Positions 17,143 through 26,170 of a stretch of 64,000 bases of DNA are shown piece after piece (within the stretch, counting starts at the first letter, position 1; every line of letters starts with the position of its first letter). A model generated the notes under the pieces. That model had not been told where the DNA came from. It was given only the letters and a program-made list of their open reading frames with translations, and searched no databases. Both the position numbers and the translations under genes were made by a program. The stretch is from Azophilus sp026709365 (lineage in GTDB: Bacteria > Pseudomonadota > Gammaproteobacteria > Pseudomonadales > Azotimanducaceae): NCBI GenBank assembly GCA_965200175.1, contig OZ241345.1, positions 2,046,001 to 2,110,000 on the forward strand. The letters are read 5' to 3'.

Positions 17143-17216
17143 CGCAAGACCTGACGGTCGCGGATGTGGTTTCGCTGCGCGAAACTCCGGTCCCGTTGCG
17201 TGGGTCAGGTTCCGGC
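17143..17216 (-). repeat. Compound two-hairpin intergenic repeat, copy C
   Basis: Reverse-oriented copy. Type i second hairpin (GACC-TGAC-GGTC) at 17148-17159; constant hairpin at 17168-17188 (GTTTCGC, TGC, GCGAAAC). The conserved tail GTTGCGTGGGTCAGGTTCC follows. It lies upstream of the thioredoxin gene. Confidence 0.8.
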
Positions 17217-17270
17217 ATGCTTCTGAACCCACTCACTGGGGGATGCCCGGATGGCGTCGGAACGGGGATG

Positions 17271-17627
17271 TCAGTCCGCCCCCAAGGGGATGACCAGACA
17301 GGTGCGCGGCTGCCCGCCGACCGCTCGGGAAATGTGGCCCTGGCCAGTCAGGTCCTCCGCCAGCAGGATTGACCCCGGACCGAACACGCGCTTGGTTCCG
17401 TCACCGAGCTCAATTTCAACGCTGCCGGCCAAGTTGACGATGAACTGCCGCCGGGGGGCATTGTGGAAGTCCAGGTCGTAGCCTCCGGAAACCGTCCGAA
17501 ACACCACGGAGCGGGCTGGCCAGGGCTCGGACATGCAGCCGCTGCCGCCGAAGTCCTGCAGCTCCAGTTCGATGTCCTCAAAGCAGGACCGGTCATCATC
17601 GCCGGTGTAGAGTCTGGTCACTTGCAT
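17271..17627 (-). CDS. Small cupin-domain protein
   Basis: 118 residues, a single double-stranded beta-helix domain: SVVFRTVSGGYDLDFHNAPRRQFIVNLAGSVEIELGDG followed by GPGSILLAEDLTGQGHISRAVG. The PG(S)I turn and GQGH motif are typical of small cupins; metal ligands look reduced. No catalytic assignment is possible. A tiny membrane protein gene lies 60 bases upstream on the same strand. Confidence 0.75.
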   Translation of the reverse strand: MQVTRLYTGDDDRSCFEDIELELQDFGGSGCMSEPWPARSVVFRTVSGGYDLDFHNAPRRQFIVNLAGSVEIELGDGTKRVFGPGSILLAEDLTGQGHISRAVGGQPRTCLVIPLGAD

Positions 17628-17686
17628 GTTGGCGCTGCCCGATCACGGAAACTTGGGCGCAACGATCGCCTCAATGCGCGAGAGCT

Positions 17687-17863
17687 TCACTTCCAGCCGC
17701 TCAGTGCGGACTCCACGGCGCGAAGCCGGTCGTCCAATGCGCCCATCTCGGCGCGTATGCCCTCCTCCATCGAACCGATGTCAGTCCGCATCGACTGATG
17801 CAGCGTCACCACCACTGCGATGATTGCGACGCCGGTGCCGATGATTGTCCAAATCTCGCGCAT
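17687..17863 (-). CDS. Small membrane-anchored coiled-coil protein (58 aa)
   Basis: 58 residues: one N-terminal membrane helix (IWTIIGTGVAIIAVVVTL) and a charged coiled-coil tail (MRTDIGSMEEGIRAEMGALDDRLRAVESAL) with heptad-like spacing. It starts at ATG 17863. It resembles, with domains in reverse order, the frameshifted coiled-coil gene at 23.5 kb and the broad class of small DUF1640-like proteins. Function unknown. The codon pattern and the plausible topology support a real gene. Confidence 0.6.
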   Translation of the reverse strand: MREIWTIIGTGVAIIAVVVTLHQSMRTDIGSMEEGIRAEMGALDDRLRAVESALSGWK

Positions 17864-17974
17864 GACCGCACTCTACGCCGAGCGTGAACCCTCTGTCAAA
17901 GTCGGTCGGCGACGTTCTCATGCCCATCTCAAGCTCGTGATAGGATGCCTGCATTCCAAGAGGAGCATCCGAAC

Positions 17975-19234
17975 ATGAGCGAGGCCCTGCAACTGCCGCT
18001 GAACGATCCTTGGTCCATGCCCATTGAGGACATCGACCTAAGCGAAGCGTCGCTGTACGCCCAAGACGCGATTCATCCCTACTTCGCGCGGCTGCGCCGC
18101 GACGCCCCGCTGCACTACTGCGCCGACAGCCCCAGCGGTCCGTACTGGTCGGTCACCCGTTGGGAGGACATCAAGCACGTCGATACCCACCATCAGGCGT
18201 TCTCCTCGGAGCTCGGCGGCATCAGCATTGCCGAGCGGGAGCTGGAGGAGCACGTCCAACTCGACAACTTCATCTCCATGGACCCGCCCAAGCACGGCGA
18301 GCAGCGCAAGACCGTCGCCCCCTCAGTGGCGCCCGCCAACCTGCGCAACTTCAAGCCCATCATCCGCGAGCGGGTGATCGACATTCTTGAGAACCTGCCC
18401 GTGGGCGAGACCTTCAACTGGGTTCATGAGGTCTCCATCGAACTCACTGCCCGCATGCTGGCGACCTTGTTCGACTTCCCCTATGCCGACCGGCGCAAGC
18501 TGATCCACTGGTCCGACCTCACCACCGCCACGCCGCAACTGATGGGCGAAGCCAGCCTGCCCGGCGAGTACCGGCTCCAGGAACTGACGGAGTGCGCCAA
18601 CACCTTCGCCGCGCTCTGGCAAGAACGGGCCGGGCGCGAGCCGGGCAACGACCTGATCTCCATGCTGGCCCACGGCGAGTCCACCAAGGACATGCCGCAA
18701 AGGCCCACGGAGTTCCTCGGCAACCTGCTGCTGCTGATCGTCGGCGGCAACGACACCACGCGCAACTCAATCAGCGGCGGCCTGCTGGGCCTCAACCGCT
18801 ATCCCGACGAGTTCCGCAAGCTCCAAGACGATCCGGGCCTCGTGCCCAACGCCGCCAGCGAGATGATCCGCTGGCAATCGCCGGTGATCCACATGCGCCG
18901 CACCGCCGCCGAGGACACCGAACTGCGCGGCCAGCGCATCCGGGCCGGCGAAAAGGTCATCATGTGGTATCTCTCCGGCAACCGCGACGAGGCGGTGTTC
19001 GACGACGCCGAGCGGCTGATCGTGGACCGCCCCAACGCCCGCCAGCACATCGCCTTCGGCTTCGGCATCCACCGCTGCATGGGCAACCGCCTGGCGGAGA
19101 TGCAGCTGCAGGTGCTTTGGGAGGAGCTTCTTGAGCGCTTTGAACGCATCGAAGTGGTCGGCGAGCCGACCTACGCCGCCAACAACTTCATCCGCGGCAT
19201 CCTGGAGCTGCCCGTCCAAGTCACCCCGAGGTAG
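17975..19234 (+). CDS. Cytochrome P450
   Basis: 419 residues. I-helix oxygen-activation motif GGNDTTRNS (257-265), K-helix ExxR at Glu296-Arg299, and heme-binding FGFGIHRCMGNRLAE with Cys368. Length and the ISMDPPKHGEQRKTV segment match soluble bacterial class I P450s of the CYP108/CYP124/CYP125/CYP142 type that hydroxylate terpenes, sterols or alkyl chains. No ferredoxin or reductase gene is adjacent. ATG 17975 follows AGGAG; ATG 17945 would add ten residues. Confidence 0.93.
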   Translation: MSEALQLPLNDPWSMPIEDIDLSEASLYAQDAIHPYFARLRRDAPLHYCADSPSGPYWSVTRWEDIKHVDTHHQAFSSELGGISIAERELEEHVQLDNFISMDPPKHGEQRKTVAPSVAPANLRNFKPIIRERVIDILENLPVGETFNWVHEVSIELTARMLATLFDFPYADRRKLIHWSDLTTATPQLMGEASLPGEYRLQELTECANTFAALWQERAGREPGNDLISMLAHGESTKDMPQRPTEFLGNLLLLIVGGNDTTRNSISGGLLGLNRYPDEFRKLQDDPGLVPNAASEMIRWQSPVIHMRRTAAEDTELRGQRIRAGEKVIMWYLSGNRDEAVFDDAERLIVDRPNARQHIAFGFGIHRCMGNRLAEMQLQVLWEELLERFERIEVVGEPTYAANNFIRGILELPVQVTPR

Positions 19235-19344
19235 AGCCGCGCGCAAGTCGCGGAGAAGGGCATGATGGCTCCGCCGTAATTCTTGAGGGTGGCTTGCCAC
19301 CCGGAACGCCAACTTGTTGGAGGAGAGGTGGCCCACGCACCGCT

Positions 19345-19382
19345 CTGCATCAGATTATTCTTCCAAGAATAATCTGATGCAG
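19345..19382. promoter_or_regulatory. AT-rich perfect palindrome with 18-base arms
   Basis: The arms CTGCATCAGATTATTCTT and AAGAATAATCTGATGCAG flank a 2-base centre (CC). The palindrome ends 13 bases before the ATPase start. No T-run follows, so a terminator is unlikely; the position suits an operator or a cis-acting recognition site. The base composition is far more AT-rich than the neighbourhood. Confidence 0.7.
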
Positions 19383-19395
19383 CATAATATTGTGC

Positions 19396-20787
19396 ATGGA
19401 ATTCCTTAATCGTCAGGACGAACTGCGCCGTTTGGACAACGCCCTTCGTCACCCCGGCGGTCTTTCGGTCATCTGGGGGCGCCGCCGCGTGGGCAAGTCG
19501 CGCCTGCTGTTGGAGTGGTCAAGGAACCGCGACGGCCTGTATGCGGTGGCTGACCAATCCGCGGCCCCAATCCAGCGCCGCTACATCGCCGAAGCCGTTA
19601 GGGAGCGGTTTCCCGGCTTTGCCGACGTCGAATATCCGGATTGGCGCACGTTTTTCGAGCGGCTCGCCAGCGAATCGCGCGCAGCCAACTGGCCAGGGCC
19701 GTTCATCATTGATGAGCTGCCCTATTTGATCGCCGCGGACCCAAGCATCACCGCCGTGCTGCAAAACTGGCTGGACAGCGACCAGCGCCGGCCTTGCCTA
19801 GTGGTCAGCGGATCGAGCCAACGCATGATGCACGGCGCGATTCTTGAGGCCGGCGCCCCGCTTTACGGCCGCGCATCCGAAGCCTTTGCTTTGCGGCCAT
19901 TGCGGCCCGGCTACCTCGCGGATGCCGTCAGCCCATGCAGTCCTCGGGAGCTGGTGTCCGCCTACGCCCTATGGGGCGGAATGCCTCGCTACTGGGAGCT
20001 GGCGGAGCCTTTCGGAGCGGACTTTGGCGAGGCCGCCGACGCCTTGGTTCTGGATCCCAGCGGCCCGCTGCACGAGGAGCCCAATCGCCTGCTGCTTGCG
20101 GAAACGCCGCCCGTGACCGCCCTGCGCGCCCTGCTTGACGTGATCGGCGGCGGCGCTCATCGACTCAGTGAGATCGCGGGACGCCTGAATCGGCCCGCAT
20201 CGAGCCTCTCCGGCCCGTTGGCAACGCTGGTCGCCATGGACCTCGTGCGGCGGGAAACGCCCTTCGGCAGCCATCCGCGGTCGGGCAAGCGAAGCCTCTA
20301 CCGAATGGCTGATCCATTCATGCGGCAGTGGTTCCGGGTCGTCGCACCCCACCGCGCCCTCTTGGCGGTGGCGCCGCGCGAGACGCGCATCGCCCACTGG
20401 GCGCGCCACCGGGCGGCTTTGGAGGCGTTGGCATGGGAGGAGCTGTGCCGCCTTTGCGTACCCTTTTTGCACCGCTGCGACCTGCCATTGGCGAAGTTGG
20501 GGCCTTGGCAAGGCGCCCAGCGCCATTGGCAGGGCAACAACCCGGAGTTTGACGTGGTGGCCCGCTCGGTTGACGGGCAGCGGCTGCTCGTGGGCGAAGC
20601 CAAGTGGCCCGTGAACCCGTTCACGGCATCTCATGCGCCACCGCATCCCGGCGTCCAAGCGCTGCCCGGCGCAACGAAGGCGGAAATCGTCCATGTCCGC
20701 TTCACGCCGCAAGCGGACGTGCCGATCGACCAAGCCACCGGCATCCACATCGTTGACGCCAAAAACGTCATGGCCGCGCTGCGATAG
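19396..20787 (+). CDS. Archaeal-type AAA ATPase with C-terminal nuclease-like domain (DUF234)
   Basis: 463 residues. Residues 1-20 (EFLNRQDELRRLDNAL) and Walker A GRRRVGKS (28-35) mark the archaeal ATPase family; Walker B is FIIDELPYL and sensor 1 VVSGSS. A winged-helix segment (HRLSEIAGRLNRPASSLSGPLATLVAMDLVRRE) follows, then a DUF234 domain with EFDVVA...LLVGEAKW, a PD-(D/E)xK nuclease pattern. Such genes are scattered as single accessory genes and are suspected of DNA-related or toxin-like roles. A perfect palindrome lies directly upstream. Confidence 0.87.
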   Translation: MEFLNRQDELRRLDNALRHPGGLSVIWGRRRVGKSRLLLEWSRNRDGLYAVADQSAAPIQRRYIAEAVRERFPGFADVEYPDWRTFFERLASESRAANWPGPFIIDELPYLIAADPSITAVLQNWLDSDQRRPCLVVSGSSQRMMHGAILEAGAPLYGRASEAFALRPLRPGYLADAVSPCSPRELVSAYALWGGMPRYWELAEPFGADFGEAADALVLDPSGPLHEEPNRLLLAETPPVTALRALLDVIGGGAHRLSEIAGRLNRPASSLSGPLATLVAMDLVRRETPFGSHPRSGKRSLYRMADPFMRQWFRVVAPHRALLAVAPRETRIAHWARHRAALEALAWEELCRLCVPFLHRCDLPLAKLGPWQGAQRHWQGNNPEFDVVARSVDGQRLLVGEAKWPVNPFTASHAPPHPGVQALPGATKAEIVHVRFTPQADVPIDQATGIHIVDAKNVMAALR

Positions 20788-20824
20788 ACCTCGCGCCCGT
20801 CGGCGCACGAGCTCACAAACCCAT

Positions 20825-20898
20825 CGGAATCTGACCTACGCGACGAGCGCGGAGTTTCGCTGCGCGAAACTCCAACGCGCCCGCGAAGCGGGCGCGCC
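20825..20898 (+). repeat. Compound two-hairpin intergenic repeat, copy D
   Basis: Constant hairpin at 20851-20873 (GGAGTTTCGC, TGC, GCGAAACTCC). Type ii second hairpin at 20876-20896 with 9-base arms CGCGCCCGC and GCGGGCGCG around GAA. Preceded by the conserved arm GGAATCTGACCTACGCGAC. It lies between the ATPase and the oxidoreductase genes. Confidence 0.85.
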
Positions 20899-20955
20899 GG
20901 TTCCCTTCCGAATGGGCGCAACGCATAATCTGCTGCTTTTGGGAGGGATTCGCCC

Positions 20956-21966
20956 ATGCCAGAAGCCATCAACCGTCAGTTCCTGCTCGCCGCCCGTCCG
21001 CACGGGATGGTCAAGGCGTCCGACTTCGAGTATCGGGAGATCGCCGTGCCGACGCCGGGGCCTGGAGAGGCGCTCGTCAAGACCAACTACATCTCACTGG
21101 ACCCCTCCATGCGCGGGCAAATGGAGAATCGGGCCGACTACGTGGCGCCCTTGGCGCTCGGCAGCGTCATGCGGGCGCGCGGCGTCGGCACGGTGGTGGC
21201 CTCCAACCATGCCCAGTATCCCGAGGGCACCCAGGTGACGGGCACCTTCGGCATGCAGGACTACGCCCTTTCGGACGGCAGGAAGCTGCCCATGCGGACT
21301 TTCGAGGCCAGCATCGATCCGAAAGTGGCCTTGGGCGCGCTCGGCGGCACCGGCATGACGGCCTACTTCGGGCTGCTCCATGTCGGCCAGCCCAAGGCCG
21401 GCGACGTGGTGATGATCAGCGGCGCCGCCGGCGCCACCGGCAGCGTCGCCGGGCAGATTGCCAAGATCAAGGGCTGCACGGTGTTCGGCATGGCGGGCAG
21501 CGACGAGAAGTGCGCCTGGCTCACCGATGAGCTCGGCTTTGACGGCGCGCTCAACTACAAGACCGCCGACGTGGCGGCGGAGGTGGACCGGCTGTGCCCG
21601 AACGGCATCAACGTCTTCTTCGACAACGTAGGCGGCGAAATCCTCGACATTTGCCTGAACCGCATCGCCATGAACGCCCGCATCGTGATCTGCGGCGGCA
21701 TCTCCCGCTACAACCTCACCGAACAGCCGCCCGGACCCAGGAACTACTTCAACCTGGTCTTCCGCCGCGCCCGCATGGAAGGCTTCATCGTCATCGACTA
21801 CGAGCACCGCTACCCGGAGGCCGAGGCGGAGATGCGCCGCTGGATCGACGCCGGACAGCTCCAGCAGCAAGCCACCGTCATCGACGGCTTCAAGGAACTG
21901 CCCAACGCGCTGATCCAGCTCTTCAAGGGCGCCAACACCGGCAAGATGATGGTGCGGACCACATGA
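20956..21966 (+). CDS. Zinc-independent MDR oxidoreductase (CurA/leukotriene B4 dehydrogenase-like)
   Basis: 336 residues. NADPH-binding motif GAAGATGSVAGQ (155-166) after a GroES-like domain; YISLDPSMRGQM and FDNVGGEILD are signatures of the prostaglandin/alkenal reductase branch, which reduces double bonds of alpha,beta-unsaturated ketones. No zinc ligands are present. It is a stand-alone gene; the GST gene downstream converges on it with a 10-base gap. Confidence 0.92.
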   Translation: MPEAINRQFLLAARPHGMVKASDFEYREIAVPTPGPGEALVKTNYISLDPSMRGQMENRADYVAPLALGSVMRARGVGTVVASNHAQYPEGTQVTGTFGMQDYALSDGRKLPMRTFEASIDPKVALGALGGTGMTAYFGLLHVGQPKAGDVVMISGAAGATGSVAGQIAKIKGCTVFGMAGSDEKCAWLTDELGFDGALNYKTADVAAEVDRLCPNGINVFFDNVGGEILDICLNRIAMNARIVICGGISRYNLTEQPPGPRNYFNLVFRRARMEGFIVIDYEHRYPEAEAEMRRWIDAGQLQQQATVIDGFKELPNALIQLFKGANTGKMMVRTT

Positions 21967-21976
21967 GGCCGCACAG

Positions 21977-23017
21977 CTAAGGTGCCTGAAACAGCGCCTC
22001 GCAACCGGTTCCCGACAGCAGCTCATCGACGAATGCGCGATCCTCGCCGTCGAGCCGCGCCCGCTCGCCGCGCAGCCATTGCAGGCACTTGGCCTGATAG
22101 GGGAAGGGCTTTTGGGTCCACGGGCGCCCGTCGATCTCGGTGCGCGCCTCCGCCAGACCCTGATTGACCGCAGCGGCGTTGGCCAACAAGGCGGGCGCGT
22201 ACACCCGACCCACTTCCTCAAGCAGCCCGCGCAGCGTTTCCGGCAGGGCGTCGCGTTCGAACCAGTGGTCCGCAGCGGGTTCAAGGCCGGACAGATCCTC
22301 CATCACGCCCGCCCAAGCAAAGACATGGGGCGCGCTTTCAAGGGCGATTTGCATCGGCGTGGGGTCAAAGCCGGTCAACTGGGTGAGCTGGCCGAAGATG
22401 GCGAAGTCGGCGGCGCCGGGACGCTGGCCAAGCACGAAGGGGCCGTTGCGGATGTGGGCGTCAAAGAGGCCCAGGAAGCGTCGGTAGCTCGCCTCGATGA
22501 TCGGAGCGGTGGTTGCATTGCTGCCCACCACATGCAGGCGGCTGATCTGCCGGTCGCGGATGAAGGCCGACATCGGCGCGATTTCGGCATCGCTGGCGGT
22601 CAAGTTGCGCCAACGGGGCAGGATCTCGCCGCCCCGCTCAATGTCCGCCGGATAGTGCCAGCGATAGTGGAACATCGCCTTGGTCAGCCATTCGTCGCCG
22701 TAGTCCTCCAGCAGGAAGTCGATGAACGCCAAGGCCGGGTCGGGCGCAATGGCGGAGCGGCCCAGCACCTCCTGCTCCAGGCGGCGGATGATGGGCGAGG
22801 AGTCCACCACCGCTTCGAGGTCGCCATCGGCGGCCGGGAAGTAAAAGGTGGGCATCAGGCCCACCTTCGGCTGCGGCAGGCCGGCATCGGGCTCGCTCCC
22901 GCCCACCGCGCTTTGCAGAAAGCGATAGGGAATGCGCCGGTAGCGCAGCAGGGCCAGCATCTTGCGGGTGTAGGGCGAGCCGGGCGCACCCTTCAAGGCG
23001 ATTGGGGCATCAAGCAT
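21977..23017 (-). CDS. Glutathione S-transferase family protein, long form
   Basis: 346 residues, longer than a classical GST (about 220). The N-terminal thioredoxin-like domain contains GAPGSPYTRKMLALLRYRRIPYRF (Ser/Tyr at the catalytic position) and a later VVDSSPIIRRLE (glutathione contact, Asp-Ser-Ser). The C-terminal helical domain has GPFVLGQRPGAADFAIFGQL, the GST C-terminal N-capping motif. ATG 23017 is used; a TTG at 23044 would extend it. Substrate unknown. Confidence 0.85.
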   Translation of the reverse strand: MLDAPIALKGAPGSPYTRKMLALLRYRRIPYRFLQSAVGGSEPDAGLPQPKVGLMPTFYFPAADGDLEAVVDSSPIIRRLEQEVLGRSAIAPDPALAFIDFLLEDYGDEWLTKAMFHYRWHYPADIERGGEILPRWRNLTASDAEIAPMSAFIRDRQISRLHVVGSNATTAPIIEASYRRFLGLFDAHIRNGPFVLGQRPGAADFAIFGQLTQLTGFDPTPMQIALESAPHVFAWAGVMEDLSGLEPAADHWFERDALPETLRGLLEEVGRVYAPALLANAAAVNQGLAEARTEIDGRPWTQKPFPYQAKCLQWLRGERARLDGEDRAFVDELLSGTGCEALFQAP

Positions 23018-23173
23018 GGGGGCACTCAAGACAGCAAACGACAAGAGGCCAGTATAGCCGCTCCAAGCCAGCGCGACGGCTGATCGCAGGGCCGGAGCCC
23101 CCTCCCATCAAAATAGCAAGCTCTTGGCCGTCCTTGGCGAATTGGCGGGCTCAAAGCGCCAACTTCCCACGGG

Positions 23174-23399
23174 AATTGCGGAACATGCCTATAAACATGC
23201 TTCAACCGACCCTGAGTGGGTGTGCAAACCCGCTGCGTTGTCCCTGCGGATTTCCAATCGAGGGCGGGACGCCCTCGCTCCGGGAATCCGCTTGGTTCGG
23301 GCAACGACCCACGGATAAGGGCGTCCCGCCCTCGAAATGAACCGGGGACGCCGCCAAACTTCGTCGGCTGAAGATCTTTTATGGGCATGTTGCGGAAAT
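23174..23399. repeat. Miniature inverted-repeat element, complete copy (about 226 bp)
   Basis: The two ends are related inverted repeats: GCGGAACATGCC-TATAAAC...CTTCAACCGAC on the left and its counterpart GTCGGCTGAAG...TTATGGGCATGTTGCGG on the right, about 36 bases with several mismatches. Inside are two inverted copies of an 18-20 base motif (CGAGGGCGGGACGCCCTCG and AGGGCGTCCCGCCCTCG), each itself a hairpin. No transposase is encoded. A second, incomplete copy lies near 40.3 kb. Confidence 0.65.
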
Positions 23400-23501
23400 G
23401 GACTACAGACGACTTCAAGGATTTGGGGTTGGATGGTGTCTTCCCCAACCTGCTTTAGGAGACATATACTCATGCAGCATGCAGTCGAAGGAGTCGGAGC
23501 G

Positions 23502-23868
23502 ATGACCGAGAGCCTTCAGACATCGGGATTTGAGCGGCGCCAAGCGGATGCAACCGTGCGAGCGATAGCGAGTTCTATCGAAAAGTTCGCGGTGACGCCT
23601 GAAGTGCTGCGCAAGGCATTTGACGGGCACCGGTCAGATATGAACGCGCGATTCGAAGATCAACGCGGACGCCAATGCCCGCTTTCAGGATCAAATGTCG
23701 AACGCCAATGTCCGATTCACTGACATAAGGTCGGACATGAACCATCAGTTTGAAGCCCTGCGGGCGGAGCTGCGGGCGGAAACTGCCCGGCTGTTCAAGC
23801 TGACCCTGTCCATCGCGATGGGCATGGCGGGTGTGGCCGGCACCATGATCTTTGACAGGCCTGCCTAA
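23502..23868 (+). pseudogene. Frameshifted DUF1640-like coiled-coil membrane protein
   Basis: From ATG 23502 (or 23472) the frame reads TESLQTSGFERRQADATVRAIASSIEKFAVTPEVLRKAF, typical of DUF1640/CCDC90-like proteins, then a coiled-coil segment DGHRSDMNARFEDQ. It breaks at about 23661-23664. In the next frame from 23665 the coiled coil resumes (ADANARFQDQMSNANVRFTDIRSDMNHQFEALRAE split across the join) and ends in a membrane helix LTLSIAMGMAGVAGTMIF, stop at 23868. Removing one base (the C at about 23664) restores about 121 codons. It may be a true pseudogene, a sequencing error, or programmed slippage. Confidence 0.75.
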
Positions 23869-23945
23869 CCCGCCCCCTCGCCCACTTCCGCCGCCGATAG
23901 TGGTAAATTGGCCGTTTCACCGCAGCCAACCGAAACGGAGGCCCC

Positions 23946-24605
23946 ATGACCCTGCGCATCAACGCCCAAGCACCCAACTTCACCGCCGAGACCACCCAGG
24001 GCCGCATCGATTTCCACGACTGGATCGGCGACGGCTGGGCGGTGCTGTTCTCCCACCCCAAGGACTTCACCCCGGTCTGCACAACCGAACTCGGCTACAT
24101 GGCCGGCCTCGAGCCGGAGTTCGCCAAGCGCAACTGCAAGATCATCGGCCTCTCCGTGGATCCGGTGGGCAACCACGCCGCCTGGTCCAAGGACATCGAG
24201 GAGACCCAAGGCCACGCCGTCAACTATCCGCTGATCGGCGACCCGGAGCTGGCGGTGGCCAAGCTCTATGACATGCTGCCCGCCGAAGCCGGCGACGCCG
24301 CCGAGGGGCGCACGGCGGCCGACAACGCCACGGTGCGCTCGGTGTTCGTGATTGGCCCGGACAAGGGCATCAAGGCGATGCTGACCTACCCGATGAGCAC
24401 CGGGCGCAACTTCGATGAGGTGCTGCGGCTGCTCGACTCCTGCCAACTCACCGCCAAGCACAAGGTGGCGACGCCGGTGAACTGGCGGCAGGGCGAGGAC
24501 GTCATCATCGTTCCAGCCGTGTCCGACGAGGAGGCCAAGGCGAAGTTCCCGAACGGCTGGAAGGCGCCCAAGCCGTACCTGCGCATCGTTCCCCAGCCGG
24601 AATAA
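23946..24605 (+). CDS. 1-Cys peroxiredoxin (Prx6 family)
   Basis: 219 residues. The peroxidatic motif is KDFTPVCTTELG with Cys45, and the long C-terminal domain (TAKHKVATPVNWRQGEDVIIVPAV) is that of the Prx6/AhpC-TSA long form. No resolving Cys is evident. It reduces hydrogen peroxide and organic or lipid hydroperoxides. Divergent from nothing; the HpaB-family gene begins 87 bases downstream on the same strand. Confidence 0.94.
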   Translation: MTLRINAQAPNFTAETTQGRIDFHDWIGDGWAVLFSHPKDFTPVCTTELGYMAGLEPEFAKRNCKIIGLSVDPVGNHAAWSKDIEETQGHAVNYPLIGDPELAVAKLYDMLPAEAGDAAEGRTAADNATVRSVFVIGPDKGIKAMLTYPMSTGRNFDEVLRLLDSCQLTAKHKVATPVNWRQGEDVIIVPAVSDEEAKAKFPNGWKAPKPYLRIVPQPE

Positions 24606-24692
24606 GGCCGTTCCGGTGGCGCTTCGGCTGACGGCTGGCGCGGCGAGCCGCGCCAGCCCGCCATTCACCGCAACCCACGGGGGATTCCCGCC

Positions 24693-26096
24693 ATGATGAC
24701 CGGCGATGAGTACCGCGCTTCCCTGGACGACGGGCGCGCCACCTTCTTTGCGGGCGAGCAGGTCCTCGACCTGCCCGGCCATCCCATCCTCGGCATCACC
24801 GTGGACTCCGCCGCCGCCGGCTACGACCGCTTCCACGACCCGGCCCCCGGCGCGGTGGGCGCCTTCATGGCGGTGCCGGGTTCGGCCAAGGAACTGCGCG
24901 AGCAGGTGGAACTGCACGAGTCCGTGGACCTGCTAACCCATGTCACCTACGCCTCCATCATGACGCTGCTGACCGCCGCCGACCGCATCGAGGCCAAGCT
25001 GCCCGCCCAGGCGGCGCGCATTCGCGCCTGGGTGGCGAACGCCCAGCAGCGCGACGTGCGCATCACCCAGTGCATCACCGACGCCAAGGGCGACCGTAGC
25101 CGCAGGCCCGGCAACCAGGACGACCCGGACGCCTACGTGCGGGTCATTGAGCGGCGCGCTGACGGCATCGTCATTCGGGGCGCCAAGCTGCACATCTCGG
25201 CCGCCTCCATGGGCCACGAGTTGATGACCATCCCCACCAAGGGCATGAAGCCGGGGGAGGACCAGTACTCGGTGGCCTGCATGGTGCCGGTGGGCGCGCC
25301 GGGGGTGAAGATCATCAACACCACCTACGCCCCAAGGCATGCGGACACCCGGGACTTCCCGATGTCCGGCAGCCACCACACGCCGGAGGGCTTCGTCATC
25401 TTCGACGACGTGTTCGTGCCCGACGAGCGTGTCTTCCTAGCGGGCGAGCACCCGGAGTTCGCTGCCGTCTTCGCCCACTCCCTGGGGCTTTGGGAGCGCC
25501 TCGGCGGCTTGGCCGCCTTCGTCACCGGCTACGACCGGCTGGTGGGCTTCGCCCAGCTGATCGCCGAAGCCAACGGCCTGGAGCGGGTGGGCCACATCAA
25601 GGAGAAGATCAGCGACATGATGATCAACGCCACCCTGATTCGGGCCAGCCTCGAAGCCGCTATTGAGAACTGCAGCACCACCTCCGACGGCGCCGCCTTT
25701 CCCAGCGAGCTCTACACCAACGTCGGCAAGTACCACGGCGCCGCCAACTACGCGCTCATGGTGCGCCACCTGCACGACATCGCCGGCGGCAGCATCCTCA
25801 CCGCGCCGGGCATGGCGGACTTGGACAATGAGCAGACCGGCCATCTGGTGCGCAAGTACATGGGCACCATGCAGTCGGTGGACGGCATCTACCGCTCAAA
25901 GCTGTTCCACGCCATCCGCGACTACACCGCCGACGCCTTGGGCGGCTGGTACGCGGTGACCAACCTGCAGGCCGGCGGCGGCCTCTACGCCCAGCGCATC
26001 GTCTCCCGCCTGCACTACGACCTGGAGCACGCCAAGAAGCTGGCCCTGGAAGCGGCGCGCATGGGGGAATGGGCCAACGGCGCTGAGCGGGCATAG
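24693..26096 (+). CDS. 4-hydroxyphenylacetate 3-hydroxylase (HpaB)-family flavoprotein
   Basis: 467 residues. The family's central QCITDAKGDRSRRP motif is present, followed by IVIRGAKLHISAAS and FVIFDDVFVPDERVFL, an acyl-CoA dehydrogenase-like flavin fold. Members are FADH2-dependent aromatic hydroxylases or 4-hydroxybutyryl-CoA dehydratases. The dehydratase needs Cys99, Cys103, His292 and Cys299 for its iron-sulfur cluster; only the Cys in QCITD is visible and the FAHSLGLWERLGG region lacks the last Cys, so a hydroxylase or other variant is likelier. No HpaC-like reductase is adjacent. Confidence 0.82.
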   Translation: MMTGDEYRASLDDGRATFFAGEQVLDLPGHPILGITVDSAAAGYDRFHDPAPGAVGAFMAVPGSAKELREQVELHESVDLLTHVTYASIMTLLTAADRIEAKLPAQAARIRAWVANAQQRDVRITQCITDAKGDRSRRPGNQDDPDAYVRVIERRADGIVIRGAKLHISAASMGHELMTIPTKGMKPGEDQYSVACMVPVGAPGVKIINTTYAPRHADTRDFPMSGSHHTPEGFVIFDDVFVPDERVFLAGEHPEFAAVFAHSLGLWERLGGLAAFVTGYDRLVGFAQLIAEANGLERVGHIKEKISDMMINATLIRASLEAAIENCSTTSDGAAFPSELYTNVGKYHGAANYALMVRHLHDIAGGSILTAPGMADLDNEQTGHLVRKYMGTMQSVDGIYRSKLFHAIRDYTADALGGWYAVTNLQAGGGLYAQRIVSRLHYDLEHAKKLALEAARMGEWANGAERA

Positions 26097-26170
26097 CCTG
26101 CTGGCTGCCGTGTTTTCCTGAACGGACTCTTCCCGAACGAGCATCCCTTGAACGAACCGGAGCGCGCGAA

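Noticed and set aside
23737..23868. Independent small membrane protein of 43 residues
   Set aside because: Its sequence is the natural continuation of the frameshifted coiled-coil gene upstream, so a separate gene is less likely.
24693..26096. 4-hydroxybutyryl-CoA dehydratase
   Set aside because: The Cys and His ligands for the iron-sulfur cluster are not all present; annotated as HpaB-family flavoprotein instead.
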